Source: Sperchopsis tessellata (Eukaryota; Arthropoda; Insecta; Coleoptera; Hydrophilidae). From it: a stretch of DNA of 30,934 nt. The position numbers were made by a program, and so were the translations under genes. The stretch is taken from positions 1 to 30,934 of the forward strand of contig JAWQRN010000349.1 in the NCBI GenBank assembly GCA_033557685.1. Direction: 5' to 3'. Of the stretch, positions 1-8,948 are shown piece by piece (position 1 is the stretch's first letter; the number at the start of each line of letters is the position of its first letter). Under the pieces are notes generated by a model. That model ran no database searches, was not told the DNA's origin, and saw only the letters and a list, made by a program, of their open reading frames with translations.

Positions 1-284
1 GTACCATGAAGAAATATGTTGTTTACTGCTAGGGCAGATTTATCACAAGAGTTTGATACTACTGAGATTTACTTAAAAAAATGGTGAGAAAAATATTTCC
101 GCAATAATAAAATTAATTGGTGTAGCAGTAAAATTAATCAGATAATAATTTTCCATATGAAGCCTATTACAATTTTTATTAATTACACAATTGTTACTTC
201 AATATTTTACACTAAAATGGAGAAATCAACAAAAGGCAAAAAGAAATCTAAAGCATAAAACTATCATATTTATGAAAACACAAT
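1..284. other. 3' flank of gene A
   Basis: No gene is visible. On the minus strand this is the 3' untranslated and downstream region of gene A; a reverse-strand AATAAA at 175-180 lies about 105 nt after the stop codon. Parts of it (about 160-284) resemble the 3' flank of gene D (about 8800-8948), for example shared 'cctattacaattt' and 'aaactatca' stretches, supporting A and D as duplicates. Confidence 0.55.
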
Positions 285-1127
285 TTATGATTTCAAAATG
301 TGTTTAAACAAGTTTTTTCTCAGCTTTCCAATAAACAGATGATTTGAAACAGTTAGTTTTTTTTCACAAAGATTTATTTGGTGCTTTTTCAATTCCCCAC
401 TTGACCAAAATTGTTTTTGACAAAGACTGCAAGTATGTGTAGGGGCTTTAGGGAGTTTTTCTTTGTTTGGCATTATCTTAGACACTTTTTCTTGGCTGTG
501 AATTATTCGATGTCTTTTCAGATGGCTAACGGTGTTGAAACTTTTGTGGCATATGTCACAGCTATTAATTTTCTGTCCAGGGTGCGTTTTTAGGTGTTTC
601 ACGTAAAGACTAATGGAACTGTAGCTTTCCTGACAAATATGACAGCTGTACTTCTTCTTCTTGTCTAAATGAACTTTAAGATGGCTTGTCAAGCTACTTC
701 GTTGAGTGAAACTCTTCTGGCAAATTTCGCAAGTGAATGATTTCGTTCCGCTGTGGATTAGCTTGTGTTCTTTGAGTTTGTCTTTTCCTGTGAAACTTTT
801 CTGACAAATTTCACAACTGTATGGTTTCTCTCCAGAATGTACTCTTAGATGGTATTTTAAAGTGACGTTTTGGGTGAAGCTCTTATGACAAATTTCACAT
901 TTAAATCTTTTGTCCCCGGTGTGGATTCTAAGGTGCATATATAAATTCCCGGAGTCACTGAATAGTTTGTAGCAAAATTTGCATCGGTGTGTTTTTTTTT
1001 TTGAACGAGGTCGCTGCTTAATATTTGACTTATCACGAAGGTTTGCAGATAAAGTTTCAGTGTTTAATGGATCGTTGTCTAAAATTGAGGGTTCTTTCTT
1101 ACAAATACTGTCTTCCAGGATTTCATC
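285..1127 (-). CDS. Gene A, exon 2: seven-finger C2H2 zinc finger array with terminal C2HC finger
   Basis: Predicted nuclear DNA-binding protein; gene A is join(1677..1829, 285..1127) on the minus strand, 331 aa. The exon starts after the acceptor ATTTTAG at 1128-1134 with codons D-E-I-L-E-D, in phase 0, and runs on past the first in-frame ATG (938), because an intact finger (C-K-F-C...H-L-R-I-H) lies upstream of that ATG. Fingers begin near residue 100. Fingers 1-6 are C2H2; a 23-residue non-consensus linker precedes finger 7, which is C2HC (CSLC...HQINLC). The tail EKKLTVSNHLFIGKLRKN is nearly identical in gene D. DNA-binding is established for this family; the target is unknown. Linkers are of the HSGEKPY type early and degenerate later. 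The splice model is my reading, not transcript-supported. Confidence 0.85.
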   Translation of the reverse strand, partial: DEILEDSICKKEPSILDNDPLNTETLSANLRDKSNIKQRPRSKKKTHRCKFCYKLFSDSGNLYMHLRIHTGDKRFKCEICHKSFTQNVTLKYHLRVHSGEKPYSCEICQKSFTGKDKLKEHKLIHSGTKSFTCEICQKSFTQRSSLTSHLKVHLDKKKKYSCHICQESYSSISLYVKHLKTHPGQKINSCDICHKSFNTVSHLKRHRIIHSQEKVSKIMPNKEKLPKAPTHTCSLCQKQFWSSGELKKHQINLCEKKLTVSNHLFIGKLRKNLFKHILKS

Positions 1128-1676
1128 CTAAAATACAAGGTTGTAACAATTAGAATCATATATGTCAAGTTGTGTCTAATTTGTGGTGGATTTATAGGGA
1201 TTTGAGATGGTTTATTTGATGATAAAATTAAGCTTGAAGATGGCAGGGTAACAACATTCCCTAAAAAAAAAGAGAATAATGAGACTTAAAGCATTCATGA
1301 AAGAATGATTGCAGCGTATGGGAAAGATTCACCATTTTATTTTTAGTTGAAGTACAGTGAACCCTTGTAACGTACACAAATTCGAGTCTTTATGCCATAT
1401 GTAAAAAAATTATCACCCTCATTAATTTTAAATGCGTTAACACGGTTTCAGAATGGAAAAGGTAAAGAATCGTAGAAACATCACCCATATAAAACTACAC
1501 CAGCAAGCGTTGATAGAAATCCAATAAGTATCTGACGGCCCCGAAAATTCTAATCGAGACATCGGGAATTGTAGGACCCCGTAACTTCGTTCATTTATGA
1601 CGTTATAAATAATTTTCCATGTTTTATGGTCAAGTCGCGATGATATTAAAATATGTAACAATGAACAAAAGCTTAC
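1128..1676 (-). other. Intron of gene A
   Basis: A 549-nt intron between donor AAG|GTAAGC and acceptor TTTTAG|GAT, phase 0 on both sides. The open frame reading on past the donor to 1437 is intron read-through. I see no other gene in it. Confidence 0.75.
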
Positions 1677-1829
1677 CTTTGTTTCATTAACCGTAAATTC
1701 CTCTTTGATTGTATCGATCTCCAGTGATCTGTCTTGTTCTAGATTTTCTACTTTAATTAAATGTATGCATTTTGTTTCTAGCTCATCATCCCTAACTTTT
1801 GTTTTAGATTCAAATTCTTCTTGCATCAT
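1677..1829 (-). CDS. Gene A, exon 1: acidic leader with SUMO-consensus motifs
   Basis: Codes for 51 residues starting MMQEEFESKT and ending VNETK at a GTAAGC donor (phase 0). The start is supported by an in-frame TAG two codons upstream (TAG TTA ATG). The peptide is rich in Glu/Lys and contains two hydrophobic-Lys-x-Glu motifs, IKVE (Lys26) and IKEE (Lys42). It has no recognised domain; by position and composition it is a regulatory tether ahead of the fingers, which is inference. Confidence 0.75.
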
Positions 1830-1965
1830 TAACTAAACTGATAACAATTACGTACGTACTTTTATATCTTAAAATTTTTAATTTCTTGAGTTAACTACAA
1901 ATGTAGATTACATTTGAGGTTAGGGTAACCTTATGACAATGATACCAACAATATATCGTTAATTC

Positions 1966-2392
1966 TGTACTTAGACTTCCACGCACGGTTAGAGTAGATA
2001 TCTTCAGTAGAGGGCATTATCAAGAAATGTAGCTCTGAAAACTACCAAGTTTAAATTGTCATTTATCTTTTAAAAATGTTTAATGTAGACTGACATATAG
2101 CTCTCAGAACATTTAGTTATAGGCTACAGTCTACACCTTACACTATATATAAGTAGGTAAAACACAGAAATCCTTTTATTCTGTCTGGCACTTTTGAGAG
2201 CTACACATTAGTCTATACTCAGAACATTTTAGAGCTGATCGGCATCCACAACAAGCATTTAGTACTTTAAAGAGCTACATGTCTTGATAATGTCACCTGC
2301 AACGGTGGCCGAAACGCCGGCAAAAAAAAACCAAGACACAGTTATCTCCCGGAAAACCTGAAGATATCTACTGTAGTCTTGGAAGCCTACAT
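1966..2392. repeat. Imperfect foldback repeat between genes A and B
   Basis: Two divergent inverted arms: 2015-2036 is the reverse complement of 2271-2292 with one mismatch, and 1994-2006 matches the reverse complement of sequence near 2358-2373 (agatatcttcag core). The left arm is an internally shortened copy of the right arm, lacking the GC-rich hairpin. Short inverted pieces with 'agctct' and 'agagct' recur between them. It is probably a decayed non-autonomous element. Confidence 0.6.
2281..2365 (+). repeat. Hammerhead-like hairpin repeat, copy 1
   Basis: Contains cttgataatgtcacc, a tgcaac loop, ggtggc, then cgaaacgcc, followed by an A-rich stretch and a ccggaaaacctgaagat end. The six-base stem immediately followed by GAAAC resembles helix II plus the 3' core of a hammerhead ribozyme, but the 5' core CTGATGA is not intact. 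Copies 2 (8061) and 3 (30892) share the layout. Confidence 0.6.
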
Positions 2393-2439
2393 ACAAAATA
2401 GAAAAGGTCTGATCGTTTCATAGGTAGTGTAGCCCAAGT

Positions 2440-2841
2440 TCTGATAACATCCCTTCGGTTTACATAGAAAAAGTTGCTGTTGTTGAAGGAATCGATGCCC
2501 GAGAAATGGTGTCATTTTTATATACTCACTTAATAAGAATATGAAACAAGGTTATCGCCATGAATAACTAGTTTTCTGTTGTCTATTACTATTACAAATC
2601 TACTAGAATGTTTGGATCACTGGACTATAAACTCGTAGGTGTAATCTACCTAGATTACGAAAAAGTGTTTGAAAAGACAATGACACAAAGCCCAATGTAC
2701 AAACTAGGAAAATTTGGCATTTGTGGCAAATTTTTAGATGGGTTGGTTTTTTAGTGATTGAAAAACGGATTATACATAAAACGACTGAATAAAAAAAATA
2801 ATATTGACAGGGTAAAAAATGTTTTTTTTTATTTTATAATT
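2440..2841 (+). mobile_element. LINE reverse-transcriptase fragment (decayed)
   Basis: At about 2632-2755 the plus strand reads VGVIYLDYEKVFEKT, then YKLGKFGICGKFLDGL, matching the reverse-transcriptase motif-A region of non-LTR retrotransposons (usual form: LDxxKAFDxVxHxxLLxKLxxxGIxG). The second catalytic motif (ADD) and the rest of the domain are absent, and stops flank it, so it is a dead fragment. The remainder of 2440-2841 holds no gene that I can see; its end is the 3' flank of gene B. Confidence 0.6.
2828..2833 (-). terminator. Polyadenylation signal of gene B
   Basis: Reverse-strand AATAAA only 8 nt beyond the gene B stop codon, inside an A/T run. If used, the 3' UTR is very short. 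Confidence 0.5.
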
Positions 2842-4023
2842 TTATATTGTTCCTTTAACATGGCTTTTAATGTGCCGCCTTAAATGACTACCATCTGCAT
2901 AATTTTTCTGACAAATATAGCAACTATATGGCCGTTCTCCTGAATGTAAACGTCGATGTGTTTTTAAACTTCCACTATGACTGAAACATTTCTGACAAAT
3001 ATCACAAGAAAATGGTTTTTCTCCAGAATGAATTCTCTTATGACCGATCAAAGTGCTCCTCTGAGTGAAACTTTTCTGACAAGTTTCACAACTGAAAGGT
3101 TTCTCTCCAAAATGCACCCTCAAATGCTCCTCCAAATCTTTTTTATGACTGAAACTTTTCTGACAAACTTCACAGCAAAATGGTTTCTCCCCAGAATGAC
3201 TCCTCATATGGTCTTGCAAATGAACACTTTGGCTGAAAGTTTTATGACATATTTCACAACTGTATGGTCTATATCCAGAATGATAGTTTTGATGGCGCTT
3301 CAAGTATTCTTTTTGAAAGAAGCTTTTCTGACAAATTTCACAGCTGTATGGTTTCTGCTTATTATGTAATCTTAGATGGCGTTTCAGTGAAGAACCAAGC
3401 CCAAAATCTTTGTCACAAATGGTGCATTTGAATAGTTTTTCCCCTATGTGACTTTGAAGGTGTCTTTTCATACTTTCTTTCATTGAGAAACTTTTCTGAC
3501 AAAGTTCACAGTTGTATGGTTTTTCTCCAGAGTGAGTTCGTAGATGGTTCCTCAAACGTACGTGTTTTGCAAAACTTTTCTGACAAATTTCGCAACTGTG
3601 TAGTTTGTCTTCTAAGTGCCTGATCTGTTGGTGGAGTTTTAACTCGTCGTTGCCTGCAAAACACTCTTGACAAACTTCACAAGTAAATGGGTTCTCATTA
3701 GAATGCGTCTTAAGATGGTTTACCAAGCTGGAATTTTTTGTGAAGCTTTTAGGACAAATTTTGCAACTAAATGGTTTTTCTTTTGCATGAATCTGTAGGT
3801 GGGATTTTAAATCAACACTCTTTTTGAAAGTTTTCTGACATATTTTACAAATATATGGTTTTTCCTCTTGTAGTTCATTTGGATGGGTTTCCTTTGTGTA
3901 GATCTTGGGGAAAAAATGTTGTTCTTCTATAGCATTCAATTCGCTGCTGCTCCACTGGTTTTGTTCAGAAATGATATGTTCAGAATTTAATATGTGTCGG
4001 CGATTCTCTTCTAGTTTTATATC
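2842..4023 (-). CDS. Gene B, exon 2: twelve-finger C2H2 zinc finger array
   Basis: Gene B is join(4883..5026, 2842..4023) on the minus strand, 441 aa. The in-frame ATG at 4029 sits inside the acceptor (TTTCCTATGCAG) and is not the true start; the exon begins with codons D-I-K-L-E-E in phase 0. A hydrophilic spacer of about 55 residues, with an IKLE motif at its start, leads into twelve C2H2 fingers from about residue 107 to near the C-terminus. Most linkers are HSGEKPY/F; finger 3 has H-x4-H and an atypical linker (LEDKLHSC). Sequence-specific DNA binding is the established role of such arrays; target and effect are unknown. There is no KRAB, ZAD or BTB domain. Confidence 0.88.
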   Translation of the reverse strand, partial: DIKLEENRRHILNSEHIISEQNQWSSSELNAIEEQHFFPKIYTKETHPNELQEEKPYICKICQKTFKKSVDLKSHLQIHAKEKPFSCKICPKSFTKNSSLVNHLKTHSNENPFTCEVCQECFAGNDELKLHQQIRHLEDKLHSCEICQKSFAKHVRLRNHLRTHSGEKPYNCELCQKSFSMKESMKRHLQSHIGEKLFKCTICDKDFGLGSSLKRHLRLHNKQKPYSCEICQKSFFQKEYLKRHQNYHSGYRPYSCEICHKTFSQSVHLQDHMRSHSGEKPFCCEVCQKSFSHKKDLEEHLRVHFGEKPFSCETCQKSFTQRSTLIGHKRIHSGEKPFSCDICQKCFSHSGSLKTHRRLHSGERPYSCYICQKNYADGSHLRRHIKSHVKGTI

Positions 4024-4882
4024 CTGCATAGGAAAAGTTATAAAATATTAGCTCACATGATCAATGTGTTTATATTTGATTTACGGAGGGCAGGATTCAC
4101 TCAGTTGAACTAGGAATAAAGTGGAAGAGCTCTTTAAATATAAAAAGCTGAACGCTCATGACTATGAAATGTGCAAAATAAAAACAATAAAACTAACGGG
4201 TATGATGAAAGTCACAAAACAAATGCCAAAATAAAAGCGTATTAATCAAGGTCTAAAAATCTCGTTTTGTCTTCAAATCCTCACCACAATAAAGAAAAGT
4301 GTGTAGACCATCAAAGGTTTAAACTCAAACAAATATGGTAAGCCTAGACACTTTATTAATACATTTTTTGCTAACCCGTACATTAACATTACCACTGAAC
4401 AACATTTTTTATATGATTTAGGAAATTGCATCTTCATGAACACTTTGTGTCGACTTTTGCTATGGTTTTTTAAATTAAAAATAAGCTCAGGTGTTCTATG
4501 ATAACCAGTATCCAAATGCTAATGAGGATAAATGTTGCATGACATTCCAAATTCTGTAGTAATATGCAGTGCTCTCCTATGTTTTTGTACAAATAAATAT
4601 TTATGCCTCTTGTTATACATTATAGTGAAAATGAGGACTTTTCAGAACTGAGAAAATACAGGACATGGATATTTGTTCTTAAAACGAGGGTTTGCCCAAT
4701 TAAATATACCATCTATTTACCCTAAAATCATTACATGACATAGACTGGTCACAAAGTTAATGACATGTTTATAATGACTTACAGTTAGAGGGTATATAGA
4801 ACAATATAAACCATTATAAACTTTGTGTCTGCTACTGTTAAGAAAATTACTAGCATGACATAATAAATATATAATAGCGTAC
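4024..4882 (-). other. Intron of gene B
   Basis: An 859-nt intron bounded by GAG|GTACGC and TATGCAG|GAT, phase 0. AT-rich, with no coding structure that I can support. A weak inverted repeat (cacaaag...tttataatg near 4752-4776 against its complement near 4813-4828) is the only pattern noted. Confidence 0.75.
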
Positions 4883-5026
4883 CTCAAGGTTGGGATTAGC
4901 CAGTATAATTTGGTATACTGGTGGTTTCAAATCCTGTTTTTCCATTTTTACAACAGTTATTCTATCTACTTCAATTATTGAAGCATGGTCGTCTTTGTGT
5001 TTCAATGTAGAGCTACTTCTCGGCAT
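4883..5026 (-). CDS. Gene B, exon 1: leader
   Basis: Codes for 48 residues from MPRSSSTLKH to LANPNLE, ending at the donor GAG|GTACGC in phase 0, matching the phase of the gene B finger exon. It carries one SUMO-type motif, VKME (Lys27). It has a basic/serine-rich start rather than a purely acidic one. No domain is recognised. The ATG is the first in frame upstream of the donor. Confidence 0.72.
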
Positions 5027-6329
5027 TGTTTTCAGGTAATATTCTACCCCTAGTTTACAAGAGTTCGCAAATGGTTAACATTTTTTATTTCCCATAATAT
5101 GACCAATATTTGTTATTGATATTTAATTTTTTCTTTTCAGTGCGCATGATTTCAGAAAAATAGGAGGCCATACAAAGATGTCTTGAAAGCAGCTCTATAT
5201 AAACTAAATTAGTACATTATTCAATTTAATGAATAGATTATAATTGTGTTGAATTATCATATATTTAACTCTCCTACATTGCAGGTAGTATGAAGTATAT
5301 ATCTCTAGTCTTCGGTGCTTGATATAGGTTATGACGCAGGCGCTGATTAGTAACCAATGAAAATATGACATTTTGTTTACACCGTGTGTTCATACCATAA
5401 AATATTTCTTTTGCATTTGGCAACTTTACAAAAAGAATGCTTGGTGTGCGAGTGTATGTACGATATTTTGAGGAATAAATTTACTTTATGTAAGTGTTAA
5501 TTTCAATCGCAAAAACTACGGATCCTTTTTGGTTACCAGATGTTAGGAAGTATCTCCAGCAATACTCTACTAGGTTAATCGTCAAGACCAGCTCTACTAC
5601 TTTAAATTTTTCATCAAGTTGACGCAAGCTCATCATTACCGTAAGGCAGTGCACAAACATCAGGTTCAATAAAAAAGTGCTCAGACAGGTTTGTGAGCAT
5701 ATTTTGTGAGGGTGGTATTGCTGTTAACATCTTAACAGTTGTCTGACATAATAACCCTTGTGAGAATCACTGAGAAGCTTTTCGAGAATCATAATAGCAG
5801 TGTAATCATATGAAGTCGAACACCCTTCCTAACAAGACCTGACATAAATAACCAGGCTAGATGACTAGGACTATTGAACTCCAACAACATGGTCTTTAAA
5901 CTTTGGAGCATAAACCAACTGCGGAGATTTTCACTGGATTATCTTACTTATGGTTGGTCCAACCCCTGTTGTTTATTCTGAACATTTACCATTCATTCGG
6001 GGCAATGCTTGTTAGTATAAAATAAACACAATTAAAAGCATTGTTGAAAGCAGTAAAACTGTCTAGAGACTAAAGGTGCAACATTGCCGAACAATCACCT
6101 CACAAGGAACATATGTATGGTTAGCATATGGAAAAGTCTAATACTTCATTTGCCATTGACTTTGTGTCTGATCTGGGATGGAATTGGAAGAAATTTAGAT
6201 TATTCGTTGCTTGTGAAAACAAACAGTCTTGAGGAAGGCCATTTTCACTACAAACAACACAAAAACAAATTGAGCTAAAATCTGAAAATTATAAATAACA
6301 GAAACGTGCATTATTTTTAAAAAACATAA
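5027..6329. other. Intergenic region between genes B and C
   Basis: About 1.3 kb upstream of gene B and downstream of gene C. Short open frames exist on both strands but none has family resemblance, splice context or length to support it. The gene B promoter should lie near 5030-5400; no specific motif stands out. Confidence 0.4.
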
Positions 6330-6335
6330 TTTATT
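6330..6335 (-). terminator. Polyadenylation signal of gene C
   Basis: Reverse-strand AATAAA 52 nt after the gene C stop codon; another copy lies at 6375-6380, 7 nt after the stop. Confidence 0.5.
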
Positions 6336-6387
6336 AGGAGATTTACTTTTGCATGATTAATAGAATACTGACAGTTTATTTTATACA

Positions 6388-7278
6388 TTAAAGATTAGTT
6401 TTTCTGTCCTTTTGATCACAATTAGATGGTTGTCTTGTATGAATTTTTTGATGCTTTTTTATTTGATATTTCTGAGTGAAACTTTTCTGACAAATTTCAC
6501 AACTAAACCTTTTTTCACCAGTATGACTAATTATATGTCTCTTCATGTTACTGCTGGAAGGGAACGCCTTGTTACATAATTCACAAATATATGGTTTATC
6601 CCCAGAATGCAACCTCAAGTGTTTCTTTAAAGAACCATTTTGACTAAAACATTTCTGACAAAGTTGACAGCTGTATGGTTTCTCTCCAGAGTGAATTCTA
6701 AGATGAGTTTTGAGATGATCATTTTGAATAAAACTTTTCTGACATATTTTACAAATGAATGGTGTTTCGTCAGCGTGGAGTCTAAGATGTTTCGTCATAT
6801 TACTCTTTTGCCTGAAACTTTTTTGACAAAATTCACAACTGTGTGGTTTTTCTTCCGAATGAATTTTCTGATGAACTTTTAACTTGTCAGTCCTGCTGAA
6901 ACTTTTCTGACAAATTTCACAGCTGTAAGGAGTTTCACCAGAATGAACTTTTAGATGTCTTTTGTATTCACTGTTTTCTTTGAAGCTCTTTTGACATGTC
7001 TCACATTTGTACGGTCTCTGTCCAGAATGAATTCTGGAGTGAATTTTTAATATGTAACGTCTGGAGAAAGTTTTCTGACAAATATTACATTTATGTTCTG
7101 GGTTTCCTCCAAAACGTTTTTGTATATGGTTATCCAGTTTCCGTTTGGTATTAAAATTTTTGCCACAATGAGAACAAATAAATTGGTTTGGATCATTTTC
7201 CACGTCTGGTTTTGTTTCTTCGGACACCTCAATTTTTAAAAGTTGATTTATTTCTAACCCTTTATTTGTTTTATAATC
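6388..7278 (-). CDS. Gene C finger exon: eight C2H2 fingers plus one degenerate; leader exon not found
   Basis: The exon begins after acceptor TTTCTTCTAG at 7279 with codons D-Y-K-T-N-K in phase 0 and gives 296 aa to the stop. There is no ATG before the fingers (the apparent start at 7227 is GTG), so an upstream exon is required. A short spacer contains LKIE and an acidic stretch. Finger 1 (CSHC...HIQKR) has Arg where the last zinc-binding His should be and is followed by an odd linker; fingers 2-9 are canonical with HSGEKPY-like linkers. I could not find a phase-0 leader with a donor between 7279 and 8948. It may use gene D's leader (12025-12132, same phase), have an unrecognised leader, or be an orphaned pseudogene. 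The fingers themselves are intact. Confidence 0.8.
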   Translation of the reverse strand, partial: DYKTNKGLEINQLLKIEVSEETKPDVENDPNQFICSHCGKNFNTKRKLDNHIQKRFGGNPEHKCNICQKTFSRRYILKIHSRIHSGQRPYKCETCQKSFKENSEYKRHLKVHSGETPYSCEICQKSFSRTDKLKVHQKIHSEEKPHSCEFCQKSFRQKSNMTKHLRLHADETPFICKICQKSFIQNDHLKTHLRIHSGEKPYSCQLCQKCFSQNGSLKKHLRLHSGDKPYICELCNKAFPSSSNMKRHIISHTGEKRFSCEICQKSFTQKYQIKKHQKIHTRQPSNCDQKDRKTNL

Positions 7279-7940
7279 CTAGAAGAAAAAACATGGCACT
7301 TTAAAATAACTGTTCTAAATGTGTCTTAGTAAACTTATTTTGAAAATCATAAATCACTTCATTAATAACACACCTACCAAGGCAGTAACCCCCTACAAGT
7401 GGAGAAAGAGTAGCGGTCACCACTAATTTAAAATGGCATAAACGTAGCACCCATGTAATAAAATAAACAAACTGTCTGATATTACTGGTGTGTAAATCAC
7501 TTTCAGCACAATATAACAATCATAAGTAAACTCTGCAGTTTTACACACGCCCAGTGTGCATAGAGCCTATAACGTCAAAAATATTGATGTTTTGGAGTAA
7601 ATACATCAAAATTCCACCTAACTTCAAAGATGTACGTTATGAAGGGTGAATCAGAATTTTTATTCTTGCTCTCTACAACAAGGCTTTTAAAAAGAACTTA
7701 TAATTTGTACTGTAGTGACATCGACTTCAAAATATACCGCCTCAGTGATAATATTAACCTACGGGACGGGAATATTTGAGAAGAATGGCTCTTCATGTTC
7801 GTCAAAATGATTGTACCAAGTTTGAATGCCTTCAAAAACAGAGTGGACAGTGAAATTCTAAAAGTAACAGACAGCTGATCCATTAGCCTGATGAATTATA
7901 TCCCCACAGTAATTCAAACTTTTTAACTATTTAATTCAGT
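7279..7940. other. Region upstream of gene C finger exon
   Basis: Expected to hold the intron and perhaps the leader exon of gene C on the minus strand. Candidate donors near 7376, 7634 and 7760 fail because the upstream frame is closed or not in phase 0. No gene or repeat could be supported. Confidence 0.4.
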
Positions 7941-8314
7941 GCGTAGACTTCCACGGCAACGGTCGAAATACGACTTTGAAAAACCATAGAATCAAATTAG
8001 AAGGTTGCCAAGGAATTTTTTCTTAAACAAAACACAAAGTCAAATTAAGAGTTACATGTCTTGATAATGTCCCCTGCAACGGTGGACGAAACGTCAGCAA
8101 AAACAAAAGCCAACACACGGTTATCTTCCGGAAATCCTGAAGATATTTTAAACTACCTGCTGAAAAATGTATATAAACGTACTCTGATAATTCGACTTCC
8201 TCGTTAATTTGAACCCTCCATAATTCGATTGCATAAGATTGAAATAAGATTCCTTGTTAATTCGACTTTGTTTTGTTTACACAAAAACTGCGATTGCAAC
8301 CTTCTAATTTGATT
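7941..8314. repeat. Inverted-repeat element containing hammerhead-like copy 2
   Basis: A perfect 19-base inverted repeat, 7990-8008 against 8296-8314 (aatcaaattagaaggttgc and its complement), encloses a second copy of the hairpin repeat at about 8061-8150: cttgataatgtcc, tgcaac loop, ggacgaaacgtc, A-rich tract, then ccggaaatcctgaagatat. It starts with gtagacttccacgg, a string that recurs near 1974 and 20068. This is a decayed non-autonomous repeat. Confidence 0.65.
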
Positions 8315-8948
8315 TTACGTTTTTGCAAAGTAGTAATGCATTAGACTTGATTACGTAGGAAAACCAAATTTTACTTGTAAAGTCAAATGCCTGCTCGCGC
8401 TACAGTTCTTTTTGATTTTGGCGTTTCTCTGCTCTATCAAGCTTAAATGCTAACCTAACGATAATTTACATTAGTAATTACATCATTTAGGTTTAAGTGG
8501 TTCAAAATCATTTAAATGAAGAACAATAATTGGAAGAAGACCATTATTTTTAGAATGAGCACCTGCCTCAGGTGGTTATGCCTCTACTCAAAATTTCCAT
8601 GTTAATGGTTCAACATACCGGTAAAAATTGGCTATTTTCTTTATGAGATCAGTCAGCGCTCTTATCTATTTTGCACAGGTAATTTAATTTCCTGTTAATT
8701 CAAATGTCTCAAAACCCATGTTTCATCGGCTCAGCTGCTATTGTTGCACACAATAATAAAATAATGGGTTGGTAGTATATGAATGACAAAAAATTGCCTA
8801 AATCGAACCTATTACAATTTACAGGTTGGAAAAATTTTGCTTTAATATCTTACACCAAGTTAATATAAAAATTGATTAACTAAAATTATTTACAAAGAGG
8901 CAGACAAATGTCTAAGGCACAAAACTATCACTCTTCTGGAGACATTGT
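8186..8948. repeat. Region with repeated TAATTCGA units, possibly pogo/Tigger-like debris
   Basis: TAATTCGA occurs at 8188, 8221 and 8258 (spacing 33 and 37 nt), with the related ttaatttgaa and ttaattcaaa near 8205 and 8696. Such repeated 'taattcga' ends are typical of some pogo/Tigger transposons, but no transposase frame is recognisable, so the assignment is tentative. The last 150 nt are the 3' flank of gene D and resemble that of gene A. Confidence 0.3.

Noticed and set aside
1437..1676. Extension of the gene A leader frame (VSFCSLLHI...)
   Set aside because: It lies past a good GTAAGC donor and has no zinc finger or acidic character; treated as intron.
2977..3369. Long open frame opposite gene B with a repeated ETFLTNFT-like protein
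   Set aside because: It is the antisense shadow of the 28-codon finger repeat; the same pattern appears opposite C (6640-6882) and H (27771-28010).
4024..4029. ATG as start of gene B
   Set aside because: It sits within the splice acceptor CCTATGCAG, and a phase-matched leader exon exists at 4883-5026.
7301..7519. Minus-strand 72-codon frame as leader exon of gene C
   Set aside because: It starts with TTG, is not acidic and has no donor in phase 0.
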